Notes: a model not told the origin generated them from the letters alone. 64,000 nucleotides of DNA from an uncultured Rikenellaceae bacterium (GCA_946486375.1 CAMLTW010000001.1:1-64000); one strand, 5' to 3'. Shown: positions 51,728-61,570, numbered from the stretch's first letter. Translations and numbers: made by a program.

Positions 51728-53131
51728 ATGGTGCTTTGTTTTCTGATCGTTTCGCTGTTGGCCGCTTTGTTCACGGGTTTGTCCCGGAACAGATGTTTGG
51801 CAGCGGTATTCGCTTTCCTGTTCTATGCTGCGCAGCTGGCTTTCGCTTTGTGGATCGTGCTGCGCGGACGGGGAGAGACGGTTCTGTCCTTTTTCACGCT
51901 CGACAACCTGGGAGCGATGTTCCATCTGTTGACCGCGGTGATCGCTCCGGTGGTTTACCGGCAGAGCCTTCGCTATCTGGATACGGAACCTGTCCGGGAG
52001 TTTCGGATTTACAGTTTGGCTTTGATCGGGCTTTGCCTGTCGGTGACGGGCGTGTATTATGCCGACAATGCGGCCGTTACCTGGATTTTTCTGGAAGCCA
52101 CCACGCTGGCGACGGCCGCTCTGGTGTACCACCGGCGCACGGCCCGGAGCCTCGAAGCCACCTGGAAGTATCTGTTCGTCTCTTCGGTGGGAATTGCGGT
52201 AGCCTATCTGGGCATCCTGCTGCTGAGCACGGCGGTGACGGGAAACGAAGGCCTGTCTTACCGGCAGTTGCTGCTGGCGGTGCCGGGCGCCAATCCGTTG
52301 TACATGAAGGTGGCCTTTCTGCTCATCCTGACCGGATACAGTTGCAAAATGGAGGTGTTCCCGCTTTATACCGTAGGGGTAGACGCCAACTACGCCGCTC
52401 CGACCCCTGCTTCGGCCCTGATCTCTACCGCGCTGGTGAACGCCGGCTTCGTGGCCTTTTTCCGGATTTACCGGGTGATGGCCGTGTCGGAGGTTTACGA
52501 TTGGTGCCGCAACGTGCTGATTCTGGCCGGGCTTCTTTCCCTTTTGGCCGGAGCGGTTTACCTGCGGCGCACCAACAATTACAAACGGTTCCTGTCCTAT
52601 TCGACGGTGGAGAACCTCGGAATCGTGCTGATCGGGCTGGGCGTGGGGGGAATCGGCGTTTTCGCCGCGCTGTTCCATCTGGCGGTGCATTCGCTGTTGA
52701 AGGCGGGAATGTTTCTGCAAATCGCTCAGGTGGGGCGTTTCTTCGGGACGTACCGGATGAACCGGACGGGAAATTACCTGAACCTTTACCGGATCGGAGG
52801 AGCGACCGTCATGATGGGGCTGGTGGGATTGCTGGCGTTTCCTCCTTCGGGGCTGTTCGTATCGGAATTTCTCATTTTCCGGGAGATGATCGCCACACGG
52901 CGCTGGTGGTTGCTGACCGTGTTCGTCCTGCTGATGTGTCTGGTGGTCTATACGCTTTGCCGCCGGTTCGCCGGTCTGGCTTTCCGTCCGGAAGCGGCGG
53001 GGACGACGCGGCCCGAAGCGATTTCCCGGACGGCGACCTGGCTTCAGATCGCCCTGATGACGGCAGTCATGGTCGCCGGCATCGTACAGCCCCGGTTTCT
53101 GGTCGATTTCATTAACGGAATGCTGATGTAG
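51728..53131 (+). CDS. HyfF/NuoN-like membrane subunit, 467 aa
   Basis: Second antiporter-like subunit, about 14 spans. TWIFLEATTLATAALVYHRR has the TM5 Glu, Lys is kept in YSCKMEVFPLYTVGVDANYAAPTPASAL, and RTNNYKRFLSYSTVENLGIVL is the expected TM8 region. Two bases separate it from the large-subunit gene. Confidence 0.85.
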   Translation: MVLCFLIVSLLAALFTGLSRNRCLAAVFAFLFYAAQLAFALWIVLRGRGETVLSFFTLDNLGAMFHLLTAVIAPVVYRQSLRYLDTEPVREFRIYSLALIGLCLSVTGVYYADNAAVTWIFLEATTLATAALVYHRRTARSLEATWKYLFVSSVGIAVAYLGILLLSTAVTGNEGLSYRQLLLAVPGANPLYMKVAFLLILTGYSCKMEVFPLYTVGVDANYAAPTPASALISTALVNAGFVAFFRIYRVMAVSEVYDWCRNVLILAGLLSLLAGAVYLRRTNNYKRFLSYSTVENLGIVLIGLGVGGIGVFAALFHLAVHSLLKAGMFLQIAQVGRFFGTYRMNRTGNYLNLYRIGGATVMMGLVGLLAFPPSGLFVSEFLIFREMIATRRWWLLTVFVLLMCLVVYTLCRRFAGLAFRPEAAGTTRPEAISRTATWLQIALMTAVMVAGIVQPRFLVDFINGMLM

Positions 53132-53133
53132 CT

Positions 53134-54651
53134 ATGGATTGGTATGTGACGAAAAATATCCGGCGTGCGGTTCCGACGGAAGAGATTCCCTGCTGGCCCT
53201 ACGCCCGGTTCTATACCGAGACGACGGAAAAGCTGATCGAGGGGGAACGCTATCATTGCGCCCTTTATTTCGGGGTTCCGGCCGCCGACGGCAGGGGGCT
53301 GATCTTTTATGTCCTGTTGGCCGACGATGCGACCGGAGAAGTCTTGCTGGCTTCGTGGAAATACGGTTACTACGACGAGGAAGAAGTTCCGTCCCTGACG
53401 GCGCGGTTTCCGGCCATGCATCCGTTCGAGCGGGAGATTACCGAGCAGTTCGGCATCCGGTTTTCGGGCCATCCGTTCGACAAGCCGCTCCGTTTCGCTC
53501 AAGACCGGGCCGACCGGGGGCTGACGCTCAACAACTATCCCTTCTGGAGAGCGGACGATCCGTCGCTGCACGAAGTGAATGTGGGGCCGATTCATGCCGG
53601 AATCATCGAACCGGGCGTATTTCGTTTCGTCTGCAACGGCGAACGGATCGTGCATCTGGAAATCGTACTCGGGTTCCAGCATCGGGGCGTGGAGCGGCTG
53701 ATGCGGGAAACGGGGAACAGGCTGCGGCAGACGACGCTGGCGGAGACGATTGCGGGGGACAGCGCCGTTTCGCATGCCGCGGCTTTTTGTCAGGTGGCCG
53801 AAGGATTCGCCGGATGGCGGTGCGGGGCGTTGGATGCGGAGCGGGCGGTGGCGGCGGAAATGGAGCGGATGGCGATGCATATGGCCGATACGGGAGCATT
53901 GTGCATGGATACCGGGTATCAGCTCGGACAGGTGGCCTGCGAAGCGCTCCGGACGATGACCATCAACACGACGCAGCGCTGGTGCGGAAACCGTTTCGGG
54001 AAGGGATTGATCCGGCCGTTCGGAACCCGCTTTCCGCTGACGCCGGAGAAAAGGGAGCTGATGGCCGGAAACGTGACGGACATCCGCCGCCGTTACGAGG
54101 AAGCGGGGCAGGATATTTTTACTTCTCCCTCCGTGCTGGCCCGGTTCGAGGATTGCGGAACGGTGACCCGGCAGCAGATGATCCGGATCGGGGCGGTCGG
54201 AATGGCGGCCCGGTCGGCGGGATTGAAGCGGGACGTGCGGTATACGCATCCGTACGGGGCGTATGCGGAAACGGTGGAACACAATCCGGTGGTGTTGGAA
54301 CAAGGGGACGTGATGGCGCGGGCGATGCTCCGGTACAGGGAGGCGTTGCAGTCCGCCGATTCCGTGTTGGCCCTGTTGGGCCGGGAACCGGAAACCGACC
54401 TGCCGGAGCCGGATTTCGGACGCAGGTGGCCGGGGAACGCTCTTTCCTTCGTTTTGACGGAAGGCTGGCGGGGCGAGATTTGCCATGCGGCGGTGACCGG
54501 CCCGGACGGGGAAGTGCTGGCCTACAAAATCAAAGACCCTTCGCTGCACAACTGGTACGCCCTTTCGCTGGCGGTGCGCGGCGCGGGAATATCCGATTTT
54601 CCCGTCTGCAACAAGAGTTTCGACCTTTCCTATTGCGGGCATGATTTGTAG
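53134..54651 (+). CDS. HyfG-like fused 30/49-kDa subunit lacking Ni-Fe ligands, 505 aa
   Basis: N-terminal NuoC-like part (about 1-135; ARFPAMHPFEREITEQFGI) fused to a NuoD/hydrogenase-large-subunit-like part (about 145-505; GPIHAGIIEPGVFRF, FQHRGVERLM). In true group 4 hydrogenases the large subunit has RICGICxxxH and a C-terminal DPCxxC. Here the first reads AGDSAVSH (207-214), keeping only the His, and the second reads SFDLSYCGHDL at the end. Both Ni-Fe cysteine pairs are gone, placing the protein with the hydrogenase-related, metal-free group (Ehr-like), though the overall fold is kept. Confidence 0.85.
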   Translation: MDWYVTKNIRRAVPTEEIPCWPYARFYTETTEKLIEGERYHCALYFGVPAADGRGLIFYVLLADDATGEVLLASWKYGYYDEEEVPSLTARFPAMHPFEREITEQFGIRFSGHPFDKPLRFAQDRADRGLTLNNYPFWRADDPSLHEVNVGPIHAGIIEPGVFRFVCNGERIVHLEIVLGFQHRGVERLMRETGNRLRQTTLAETIAGDSAVSHAAAFCQVAEGFAGWRCGALDAERAVAAEMERMAMHMADTGALCMDTGYQLGQVACEALRTMTINTTQRWCGNRFGKGLIRPFGTRFPLTPEKRELMAGNVTDIRRRYEEAGQDIFTSPSVLARFEDCGTVTRQQMIRIGAVGMAARSAGLKRDVRYTHPYGAYAETVEHNPVVLEQGDVMARAMLRYREALQSADSVLALLGREPETDLPEPDFGRRWPGNALSFVLTEGWRGEICHAAVTGPDGEVLAYKIKDPSLHNWYALSLAVRGAGISDFPVCNKSFDLSYCGHDL

Positions 54652-54744
54652 GGCCTCCGGGGAAGGGACGCCGTTTTTTACGGATAGAGCGCAGGCCGAA
54701 AAAGAATTTTAACGATACGTCGAACGCATTTAACCGAACGATCC

Positions 54745-55578
54745 ATGTTTTTCAGCAAGCTGAAAGTCCTGAAAAGTCACGGGATACAGTATATCAAAGA
54801 CCTCGACCGGGTGGAACTGCCGGAGATCTTTCGGGGCAGGCCCGAAATCCGTCCCGGCCTTTCGTCCCGGCAGGCGGAGGAACTCTCGACGTTGTGTCCG
54901 TCGGGAGCGATCGGGACGATGCCTCTTTCCATCGACCTGGGACGGTGCATTTTCTGCGGCGAATGTGCCGCACGACATCCGGAGCACATCCGGTTCACGA
55001 ACGACTACCGGATGGCGGCCGCCCGACGACAAGACCTGGTGATCCGGGAAGGGGAATCCGGGCCGGTGCCGTTCGCCGCGGAGGCGGTGCGTCCGGAGAT
55101 TCCCCGTCTGTTCGGTCGGGCGCTCAAATTGCGCGAGGTTTCGGTGGGAGGCGACGCTTCCTGCGAGATGGAACTGAACGCCACCGGAAACGTCAATTTC
55201 GATTTCGGGCGTTTCGGAGTCGATTTCGTAGCGTCTCCGCGTCATGCCGACGGGCTGGTGATTACGGGGCCGATCACGGAAAACATGGCCGTGCCGCTGG
55301 AAATTTGCTATCATGCCGTTCCCGATCCGAAGATCGTGGTGCTGGCGGGAACGGAAGCGGTTTCGGGCGGCCTCTATGCCGAAAGCCCGGCACTCGACCG
55401 GAGTTTTCTGCAACGGCACCCGGCCGATCTGTATTTGCCGGGAAACCCGGTGCATCCGATGACTTTCATTCAGGGCATTTTATCCCTGCTGCGGGCCGGA
55501 AGCGAACGGGAGAGCGGTGAAGCCGTCGGAGAAGAAACCCCTGTGGAGACGGACGGAACGGAAGAGGCCGGCGTTTAG
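54745..55578 (+). CDS. Fused ferredoxin/HyfI-NuoB-like subunit with eroded proximal cluster site, 277 aa
   Basis: Residues about 35-90 are a ferredoxin-type domain. Cys51 (CPSGAI) plus Cys68, Cys71 and Cys74 (CIFCGEC) can make one cubane of the cluster II type; the Cys that would complete a second is His78. Residues about 125-250 are NuoB/HyfI-like: SPRHADGLVITGPITENM and YLPGNPVHPMTFIQGIL align well. Of the four proximal-cluster ligands only Cys140 is kept; the others align with Asp137 (GGDASCE), Glu204 (GTEAVSGG) and Asn234 (LPGNP). Last gene of the unit, after a 93-base gap. Confidence 0.8.
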   Translation: MFFSKLKVLKSHGIQYIKDLDRVELPEIFRGRPEIRPGLSSRQAEELSTLCPSGAIGTMPLSIDLGRCIFCGECAARHPEHIRFTNDYRMAAARRQDLVIREGESGPVPFAAEAVRPEIPRLFGRALKLREVSVGGDASCEMELNATGNVNFDFGRFGVDFVASPRHADGLVITGPITENMAVPLEICYHAVPDPKIVVLAGTEAVSGGLYAESPALDRSFLQRHPADLYLPGNPVHPMTFIQGILSLLRAGSERESGEAVGEETPVETDGTEEAGV

Positions 55579-55663
55579 CGACACCATATTTTTTAGCGGT
55601 AACGGCGCACTTCGTGCCGGCGCGGACGGGTTAGCGTAAAAACCGTGTGAAAAAGGTTTTCTC

Positions 55664-55695
55664 TTTGTTATTTTCGGGGCCGGAAGTTATATTTG
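55664..55695 (+). promoter_or_regulatory. Promoter of the GH95 gene
   Basis: TTTG (55664-55667), 20 bases, TATATTTG (55688-55695); 63 bases before the ATG at 55759. Confidence 0.7.
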
Positions 55696-55758
55696 TGGAA
55701 ACCGTGCCGGAAACGATCCGGTTCCAATGGAAAGAATGCAACCGAACGAAAAGCCGCT

Positions 55759-58221
55759 ATGAAGAAAATCCTCTTTTGTCTGTTGGCCCTGATGCCTCTG
55801 CTGGCTCTGCGGGCCCAAAACGATCTGAAATTGTGGTACGACCGGCCTGCCGGGAACTGGAACGAAGCCCTGCCGCTGGGGAACGGCAGCCTGGGCCTGA
55901 TGCTGTACGGCGATCCCGCCAGGGAGTTGTTGCAGCTCAACGAGGAAACCGTATGGGCCGGAGGCCCTTACAACAATACCAATCCGCTGGCGAAGGAACA
56001 CCTGGCCGAAATCCGGCAGCTTGTTTTCGAGAAGAAATTCAAGGATGCGGAAATGCTGGCGTCGAAGTACATCATTGCCCAGGGGCGTCACGGCATGTCC
56101 TATCAACCCCTCGGTAACCTGAACCTGAACTTCGAGGGGCATAACGACTATGACCGTTATTACCGGGAACTCGATATTTCGCAGGCGGTGGCTTCCGTGG
56201 AATACGTGTCGAACGGGGTGAAATACCGTCGGGAGGTTTTCGTGTCGTTTCCGGATCAGGTGACGGTCGTCCGGATCACGACGGACACGCCGGGGCAGGT
56301 GAGTTTCACGGCCGGTTTCGATTCTCCCCAGAAAAACGGCGTTTCCCTGCAACGTAAGAATACATTGCTGTTGTCCGGCGTTTCGGGCGATCAGGAAGGC
56401 AATCCGGGAAGCGTGAAATTCCATGCGTATGCCCGGGTGCTGAACGAGGGAGGACGGTGTTCCGGGGCCGGGGCTTCGGTGAAGGTGGATAAGGCCGATG
56501 CCGTGACGATTCTGCTGACGGCGGCGACGAATTTCGTGAACTACAAAGACCTTTCCGCCGACCCGGAACGGGCATTGGTGCGGCTCGACCGGGCTGCCGC
56601 CAAATCGTATGAGGCGTTGAAAACGGGTCATGTGGCGGATTACCGGAAGTATTTCGACCGGGTGAGGCTCGATTTGGGAACGACTCCTGCGGCTCAGGCT
56701 CCTACGGATGAACGGGTGCGGAATTTCGCCCGGAACGACGACCCGCAACTGGTGTCGCTCTATTTTCAGTTCGGACGCTACCTGCTCATCAGTTCCTCCC
56801 GTCCCGGCACCCAGCCGGCCAATCTGCAGGGCATCTGGAATCCGCTGATGTCCGCTCCGTGGGACAGCAAGTACACGATCAACATCAACACGGAGATGAA
56901 TTACTGGCCTGCCGAGGTTACGGATTTGCCGGAGATGCACGAACCTTTGTTCGGACTGGTGCGCGATTTGAGCGTCACGGGCCGGGAAGCGGCGGCGATG
57001 TACGGGGCGAAGGGCTGGGCGGCTCATCACAATACCGACCTGTGGCGGTGCACTGGAGCGGTGGACGGCGGATTCTACGGTACATGGCCCATGGGTGGCG
57101 CCTGGCTTTCGACGCACTTGTGGCAGCATTACCTGTATTCGGGAGATGAGGCCTTCCTGCGGGAAAGCTATCCGGTTTTCAAAGGTCTCAGCGAATTTTA
57201 CCTGGATTTTATGGTGGAAGAGCCGGAACACGGCTGGCTGGTGGTAGTGCCGTCGATTTCTCCGGAAAACAAGGCCGGCGCATTCGGTGCGCAGTCGTCG
57301 TCGCTGACCGCCGGGTGTACCATGGACAACCAGATCGTGACCGACGTGTTCGACATGACGGAGCGTGCCGCCGGAATCCTGGGGCTGAAAACGGAAGGGG
57401 ATTTCGTGAAACGGATCCGGGCTGCGCGGGCGAAAATGGCCCCCATGCAGGTGGGACGTCACGGGCAGTTGCAGGAATGGATGTGGGATGCGGACGATCC
57501 GGACGATAAGCACCGTCATGTCTCGCACCTGTACGGAATGTTCCCTTCCAATCAGATTTCCCCGTATCGGAATCCGGAGCTTTTCGAGGGCGTGAAAAAA
57601 ACGCTGGAATACCGGGGCGATGTTTCGACCGGCTGGTCGATGGGCTGGAAGGTTTGCCTGTGGGCGCGGCTGTTGGACGGGGATCACGCATTGAAACTGA
57701 TTACGGATCAGCTGAACCTGAAAACCGCTACGGGCGGATCGGGCGGCGGAGGTACCTACGCGAATCTGTTCGATGCCCATCCGCCGTTCCAGATCGACGG
57801 GAACTTCGGCTGTACGGCTGGAATCGCCGAAATGCTGGTACAGAGCCATGACGGAGCGATCCACATTCTGCCCGCGCTTCCGGACGCGTGGAAGACGGGG
57901 AAGGTGACGGGATTGCGGACGCGCGGCGGCTATACGGTGGACGTCGAATGGGAGGACGGAGCGCTGACGGGCCTGACCGTTTATTCGGCCTTGGGCGGCA
58001 ACTGTCGGCTGCGTCTTCCGGAAACGTTGGTGGCCGCGGATGGAAGCGTGAAACTGCGTCCGGCAAGGGGCGAAAATCCGAATCCCTATTTCTGCGTGCC
58101 GGCCGTCAAAAAGCCGCTCGTTTCTTCGGAGGCTCCGGGCGTGCAGACTGTTCCGGAAAAGACGGTGCTGGTCGATTTTCCGGCGAAGGCGGGAGCGACT
58201 TATCGGTTCGTTCGGAAATAA
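55759..58221 (+). CDS. GH95-family glycoside hydrolase (alpha-L-fucosidase type), 820 aa
   Basis: Secreted (signal MKKILFCLLALMPLLALRAQ). N-terminal beta-sandwich with the family start LWYDRPAGNWNEALPLGNGSLGLMLYG and LNEETVWAGGPY, then an (alpha/alpha)6 barrel with NTEMNYWPAEVTDLPEMHEPL, HHNTDLWR and FQIDGNFGCTAGIAEML, and a C-terminal beta domain. GH95 enzymes remove alpha-1,2-fucose or related alpha-L-galactose from glycans such as host mucin or plant polysaccharides. Start at 55759 exposes the signal. Confidence 0.92.
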   Translation: MKKILFCLLALMPLLALRAQNDLKLWYDRPAGNWNEALPLGNGSLGLMLYGDPARELLQLNEETVWAGGPYNNTNPLAKEHLAEIRQLVFEKKFKDAEMLASKYIIAQGRHGMSYQPLGNLNLNFEGHNDYDRYYRELDISQAVASVEYVSNGVKYRREVFVSFPDQVTVVRITTDTPGQVSFTAGFDSPQKNGVSLQRKNTLLLSGVSGDQEGNPGSVKFHAYARVLNEGGRCSGAGASVKVDKADAVTILLTAATNFVNYKDLSADPERALVRLDRAAAKSYEALKTGHVADYRKYFDRVRLDLGTTPAAQAPTDERVRNFARNDDPQLVSLYFQFGRYLLISSSRPGTQPANLQGIWNPLMSAPWDSKYTININTEMNYWPAEVTDLPEMHEPLFGLVRDLSVTGREAAAMYGAKGWAAHHNTDLWRCTGAVDGGFYGTWPMGGAWLSTHLWQHYLYSGDEAFLRESYPVFKGLSEFYLDFMVEEPEHGWLVVVPSISPENKAGAFGAQSSSLTAGCTMDNQIVTDVFDMTERAAGILGLKTEGDFVKRIRAARAKMAPMQVGRHGQLQEWMWDADDPDDKHRHVSHLYGMFPSNQISPYRNPELFEGVKKTLEYRGDVSTGWSMGWKVCLWARLLDGDHALKLITDQLNLKTATGGSGGGGTYANLFDAHPPFQIDGNFGCTAGIAEMLVQSHDGAIHILPALPDAWKTGKVTGLRTRGGYTVDVEWEDGALTGLTVYSALGGNCRLRLPETLVAADGSVKLRPARGENPNPYFCVPAVKKPLVSSEAPGVQTVPEKTVLVDFPAKAGATYRFVRK

Positions 58222-58327
58222 GGCTGCCGATGCAGGGAGCGTCGAGAAATGGGCGTGGGACGGGAACGGTCGGCATTCCGGGATGATTTCTTATCGGGCG
58301 TTGCGGGTTGATGAAAGGGAGGTGAAA

Positions 58328-58624
58328 ATGGGTTGTTATTTTATGGTGGATATTTATATTTCCGATCCGGAAAAGCAGGAATGCTACGATGAATACATCC
58401 GGAAAGTAAAACCGATCGTCGAAAGTTTCGGAGGCGAATATCTGGTGCGGACGGAAGATTTGTCCGTTCAGGGGTCGGGCCGTTTTCCCGATCGGGTGAT
58501 CGTGGTCCGTTTTCCCGACCGGAAACACCTGGACGACTGTTTCGTTTCTCCGGCCTACCGGAGTATCATGGATTTGCGGATCGGTTCCGTGGAAAGCCGC
58601 ATCGTTATTGCGGAAGGAATGTAA
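58328..58624 (+). CDS. DUF1330 protein, 98 aa
   Basis: Dimeric alpha-beta barrel (ferredoxin-like) family: FMVDIYISDPEKQECYDEYIRKVKPIVESFGGEYLVR and VVRFPDRKHLDDCFVSPAYRSI are typical. No catalytic activity is established for the family. ATG at 58328 is chosen; an upstream in-frame start adds 15 unconserved residues. Confidence 0.85.
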   Translation: MGCYFMVDIYISDPEKQECYDEYIRKVKPIVESFGGEYLVRTEDLSVQGSGRFPDRVIVVRFPDRKHLDDCFVSPAYRSIMDLRIGSVESRIVIAEGM

Positions 58625-58723
58625 AGGCGCGGTCGAAGGCGGGCGTATTTTTGCGGACGAATCGCTATTTGTCCTGATGGGTTATATGGAATTACAGCTT
58701 GCCGAAAACGAAATTCTACCTAT

Positions 58724-58930
58724 TTATCCGTGCTTTTTGGCGGAATGACAGACGGAAGAGAGGCTGCACCCTTCGCAAGCGGACGTGTCGTCGCAGGGGA
58801 GGGCCGGAGCGTTTCCTCCGCATCCGCAGTTGCACCGGGAACGCTTCTTGCGGCGAAAACGCCTGATTCCCATCCAGAGGGCGATGACGACGCAGACGGC
58901 TACGATGATTTGTGTAAGGATTTCCTGCAT
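58724..58930 (-). CDS. FeoB-associated Cys-rich membrane protein, 68 aa
   Basis: One membrane span (ILTQIIVAVCVVIALWMGI), a basic segment (RRFRRKKRSRC) and a Cys-rich tail (CNCGCGG...CDDTSACEGCSLSSVC) that fit the FeoB-associated family encoded next to feoB. It probably helps iron delivery or the FeoB pore. It starts 101 bases after feoB on the same strand and had to be picked from the end of a longer reading frame antisense in character; 58930 is its ATG. Confidence 0.85.
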   Translation of the reverse strand: MQEILTQIIVAVCVVIALWMGIRRFRRKKRSRCNCGCGGNAPALPCDDTSACEGCSLSSVCHSAKKHG

Positions 58931-59031
58931 GTGAAAACCGGATGTATTTTCTCCGAAAAACGTTTGAAGTTGCAAAAAAAGTGCCCGTTCGTTTTCCGGC
59001 GGAAAGAGGAAAATGCCGTTTGTCGCTCTTT

Positions 59032-61509
59032 TCAGAACAGGCTCCCCACCTGATAAACGACGAGCGAGAATAGCCACGCCAGCCCCGTGGTGTAGAACAC
59101 GGTGAATACGGCCCATTTCCAGCCCGCTTCTTTCCGGATGGCTGCGATCACCGCGATACAGGGGAAATAGAGCAGGATGAAGACCATCATCGTATAAGCC
59201 ACCAGCGGCGTGAAGACTTTTTCTCCCCGTTTGGGGCCGTAGCTGTAGGTCTGGTTTCGCAGGTTGTCCACAAAGGAGGCGTCCTCTTCCTGCGCGTCGC
59301 TCAGGACGGCCATCGTGCTCACCACGATTTCCTTGGCGGCGAAACCGCTGATGAGGCTCACCCCGATCTGCCAGTCGAAACCGAGGGGACGGATGACCGG
59401 TTCCACGAAACGCCCCATACGCCCGATGTAGGATTTTTCCTGATGTTCCGCCGCCTGTTCGCGGGCGAGGCGTTCCCGTTCGCTTTCCCTGACTTCTTCC
59501 GGGACAGGGGCGGCTTCGATCCGTGCCCGCAGGCCGTCGTAGTCTTTCGAATATTCCGGATTCAGGGGATAGTGTCCCAGGGCCCAGATGATGACGGACG
59601 CCAGCAGGATCACCGTTCCCATTTTTTTCAGGTATTGGGCCCCTTTGTTCCACATGTGCCGGACGACGCTGCGTCCCGTGGGGATCCGGTAAGGCGGCAG
59701 TTCCATGACGAACGGAGCTTCTTCCCGGGTGAACAACAGCCGTTTGAGCGCCAGTGAAGAAACGACCGCCACGGCTACGCCGAACAGGTAGACCGAAAAC
59801 AGCACCAGTCCCTGCCGGGCCGGGAAGAATGCCGAGATGAGCAGCACATATACCGGAAGCCGGGCGCTGCACGACATGAACGGAATCGCCATCATGGTCA
59901 GGATGCGGTCTTTGCGGCTTTCGAGCGTCCGAGTGGCCATGATGGCCGGGACGTTGCACCCGAACCCCATCAGCAGCGGGATGAACGATTTGCCGTGCAG
60001 CCCCATCTTGTGCATCAGCTTGTCCATGATGAAAGCGGCCCGGGCCATGTAGCCCGTATCTTCCATGAGCGAAATGAAGAAAAAGAGGATCAGGATGTTC
60101 GGCAGGAAAACGATCACTCCTCCCACGCCTCCGATGATGCCGTCGACCAGGAGTTCCCGGAGGGAACCTTCCGGCATCAGACCGTTCACGAAGCCGCTCA
60201 GCCGGTCGATGCCGTTTTCCATCCAACTAGCGGGGATGCCTCCCAGCGTAAACGTGGCCTGGAACATCAGCCACATCAGGCCCAGAAAAATCGGCAGACC
60301 CCAGATGCGGTGCGTCATGATCCGGTCGATGTCGGCGGCCCGTTTGCTCTTGCTGGCGGCCGCCCCTTTGTAGGTTTCTTCCAGTGCCCCGGAAATGAAA
60401 CCGTATTTGGCGTCGGCGATGACGGTTTCGGGTTCCTCTCCGTAGGCTTTGGCGATCCGGGCGCTTTCCCTGGCCGCCGTTTCGGTGATGGCGGCGTAAT
60501 TCGGGGCGCGTTTGAGCAGCCGGAACGTGGTTTTGTCCCCTTCCAGCAGCTTGATAGCCAAATAACGGGAAGAATAGCGGGCGACCACGTCGCTGTTTTT
60601 CCAGATCAGATCCTGCAGGGCGGCGATGCTCCGTTCGATGTCCGTGCCGTAGTGGATGTGGATGTGCCGCACCATCGGTTCGTTGTCCTCGAACACGTCG
60701 ATCACTTTGTCGAACAGGTTGATGATCCCCCGGTTCTTGCAGGCGATGGTGGGAATGATGGGAATCCCGATCATCCGTCCCAGCCGGTCGTAGTCGAATC
60801 CGGCGCCCGATGCTTCCAGTTCGTCGTACATGTTCAGCGCGATGACCACCTTCAGATTCATGTCGATGAGCTGCGTGGTCAGGAACAGGTTCCGTTCGAG
60901 GTTGGAGGCGTCCACCACGTTGATGACCACGTCGGGCATTTCTTCGAGGATGTGGCTGCGGACATAGAGTTCCTCCGGGGTGTATTCCGTAATCGAATAG
61001 GTGCCGGGCAGATCCACGATGTTGACGGTGTACCCGTTCTGCCGGAAAACGGCGGTCTTGGCGTCCACCGTCACGCCGCTGTAATTCCCGACCCGCTCGT
61101 GGGAACCGGAGGCCACGTTGAACAGGGAGGTTTTCCCGCAGTTGGGATTCCCGACCAGCGCCACGTTGATGATGTTTCCCGTTTCGTGGAGAAACCGGTT
61201 CACGGTTTCGTCCCGAAACGTCGCGTCTTCCGGGGACGAGGCGGCGAGTTTTCCGGCGATTTCCGGAGAGGTGGAAACTTCGATCAGTTCGGCTTCGCTG
61301 CGGCGCAGGGCGATGCGATACCCCATGATTTCGTATTCCACCGGATCGAGCAGCGGAGCGTTCTTGATGACCTTCACGGTCTTTCCCCGGATGAATCCCA
61401 TCTCCGTGATCCGGTTGCGGAACGAGCCGTGTCCGAATACGCGGGTGATGATTCCCTCTTCCGAATTTTTCAGCTCGGAAAGCCGTTTATAGGTGATTTC
61501 TTTTTCCAT
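59032..61509 (-). CDS. feoB: FeoA-FeoB fusion ferrous iron transporter, 825 aa
   Basis: Residues 1-80 are an FeoA-type SH3 domain (LSELKNSEEGIITRVFGHGSFRNRITEMGFIRGKTVKVI). From about 113 follows the FeoB G domain (GNPNCGKTS, VDLPGTYS, NMYD), a helical spacer, and the pore domain (VGGVIVFLPNILILFFFISL and GFGCNVPAIMATRTL with the conserved Cys). It imports Fe2+ across the inner membrane. The fused form is common in Bacteroidota. A minus-strand TATATTTG (61563-61570) precedes it, leader about 50 bases. Confidence 0.95.
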   Translation of the reverse strand: MEKEITYKRLSELKNSEEGIITRVFGHGSFRNRITEMGFIRGKTVKVIKNAPLLDPVEYEIMGYRIALRRSEAELIEVSTSPEIAGKLAASSPEDATFRDETVNRFLHETGNIINVALVGNPNCGKTSLFNVASGSHERVGNYSGVTVDAKTAVFRQNGYTVNIVDLPGTYSITEYTPEELYVRSHILEEMPDVVINVVDASNLERNLFLTTQLIDMNLKVVIALNMYDELEASGAGFDYDRLGRMIGIPIIPTIACKNRGIINLFDKVIDVFEDNEPMVRHIHIHYGTDIERSIAALQDLIWKNSDVVARYSSRYLAIKLLEGDKTTFRLLKRAPNYAAITETAARESARIAKAYGEEPETVIADAKYGFISGALEETYKGAAASKSKRAADIDRIMTHRIWGLPIFLGLMWLMFQATFTLGGIPASWMENGIDRLSGFVNGLMPEGSLRELLVDGIIGGVGGVIVFLPNILILFFFISLMEDTGYMARAAFIMDKLMHKMGLHGKSFIPLLMGFGCNVPAIMATRTLESRKDRILTMMAIPFMSCSARLPVYVLLISAFFPARQGLVLFSVYLFGVAVAVVSSLALKRLLFTREEAPFVMELPPYRIPTGRSVVRHMWNKGAQYLKKMGTVILLASVIIWALGHYPLNPEYSKDYDGLRARIEAAPVPEEVRESERERLAREQAAEHQEKSYIGRMGRFVEPVIRPLGFDWQIGVSLISGFAAKEIVVSTMAVLSDAQEEDASFVDNLRNQTYSYGPKRGEKVFTPLVAYTMMVFILLYFPCIAVIAAIRKEAGWKWAVFTVFYTTGLAWLFSLVVYQVGSLF

Positions 61510-61562
61510 CGTTCGTGCAGAAAAGAGTCCGGAAGACGGACGGTTTTCTTCGGTTCACAACG

Positions 61563-61570
61563 CAAATATA
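61563..61570 (-). promoter_or_regulatory. -7 element of feoAB
   Basis: Minus-strand TATATTTG. Confidence 0.5.

Noticed and set aside
48172..55578. Annotation as a functional [NiFe]-hydrogenase 4
   Set aside because: Both Ni-Fe cysteine pairs and most proximal-cluster ligands are missing.
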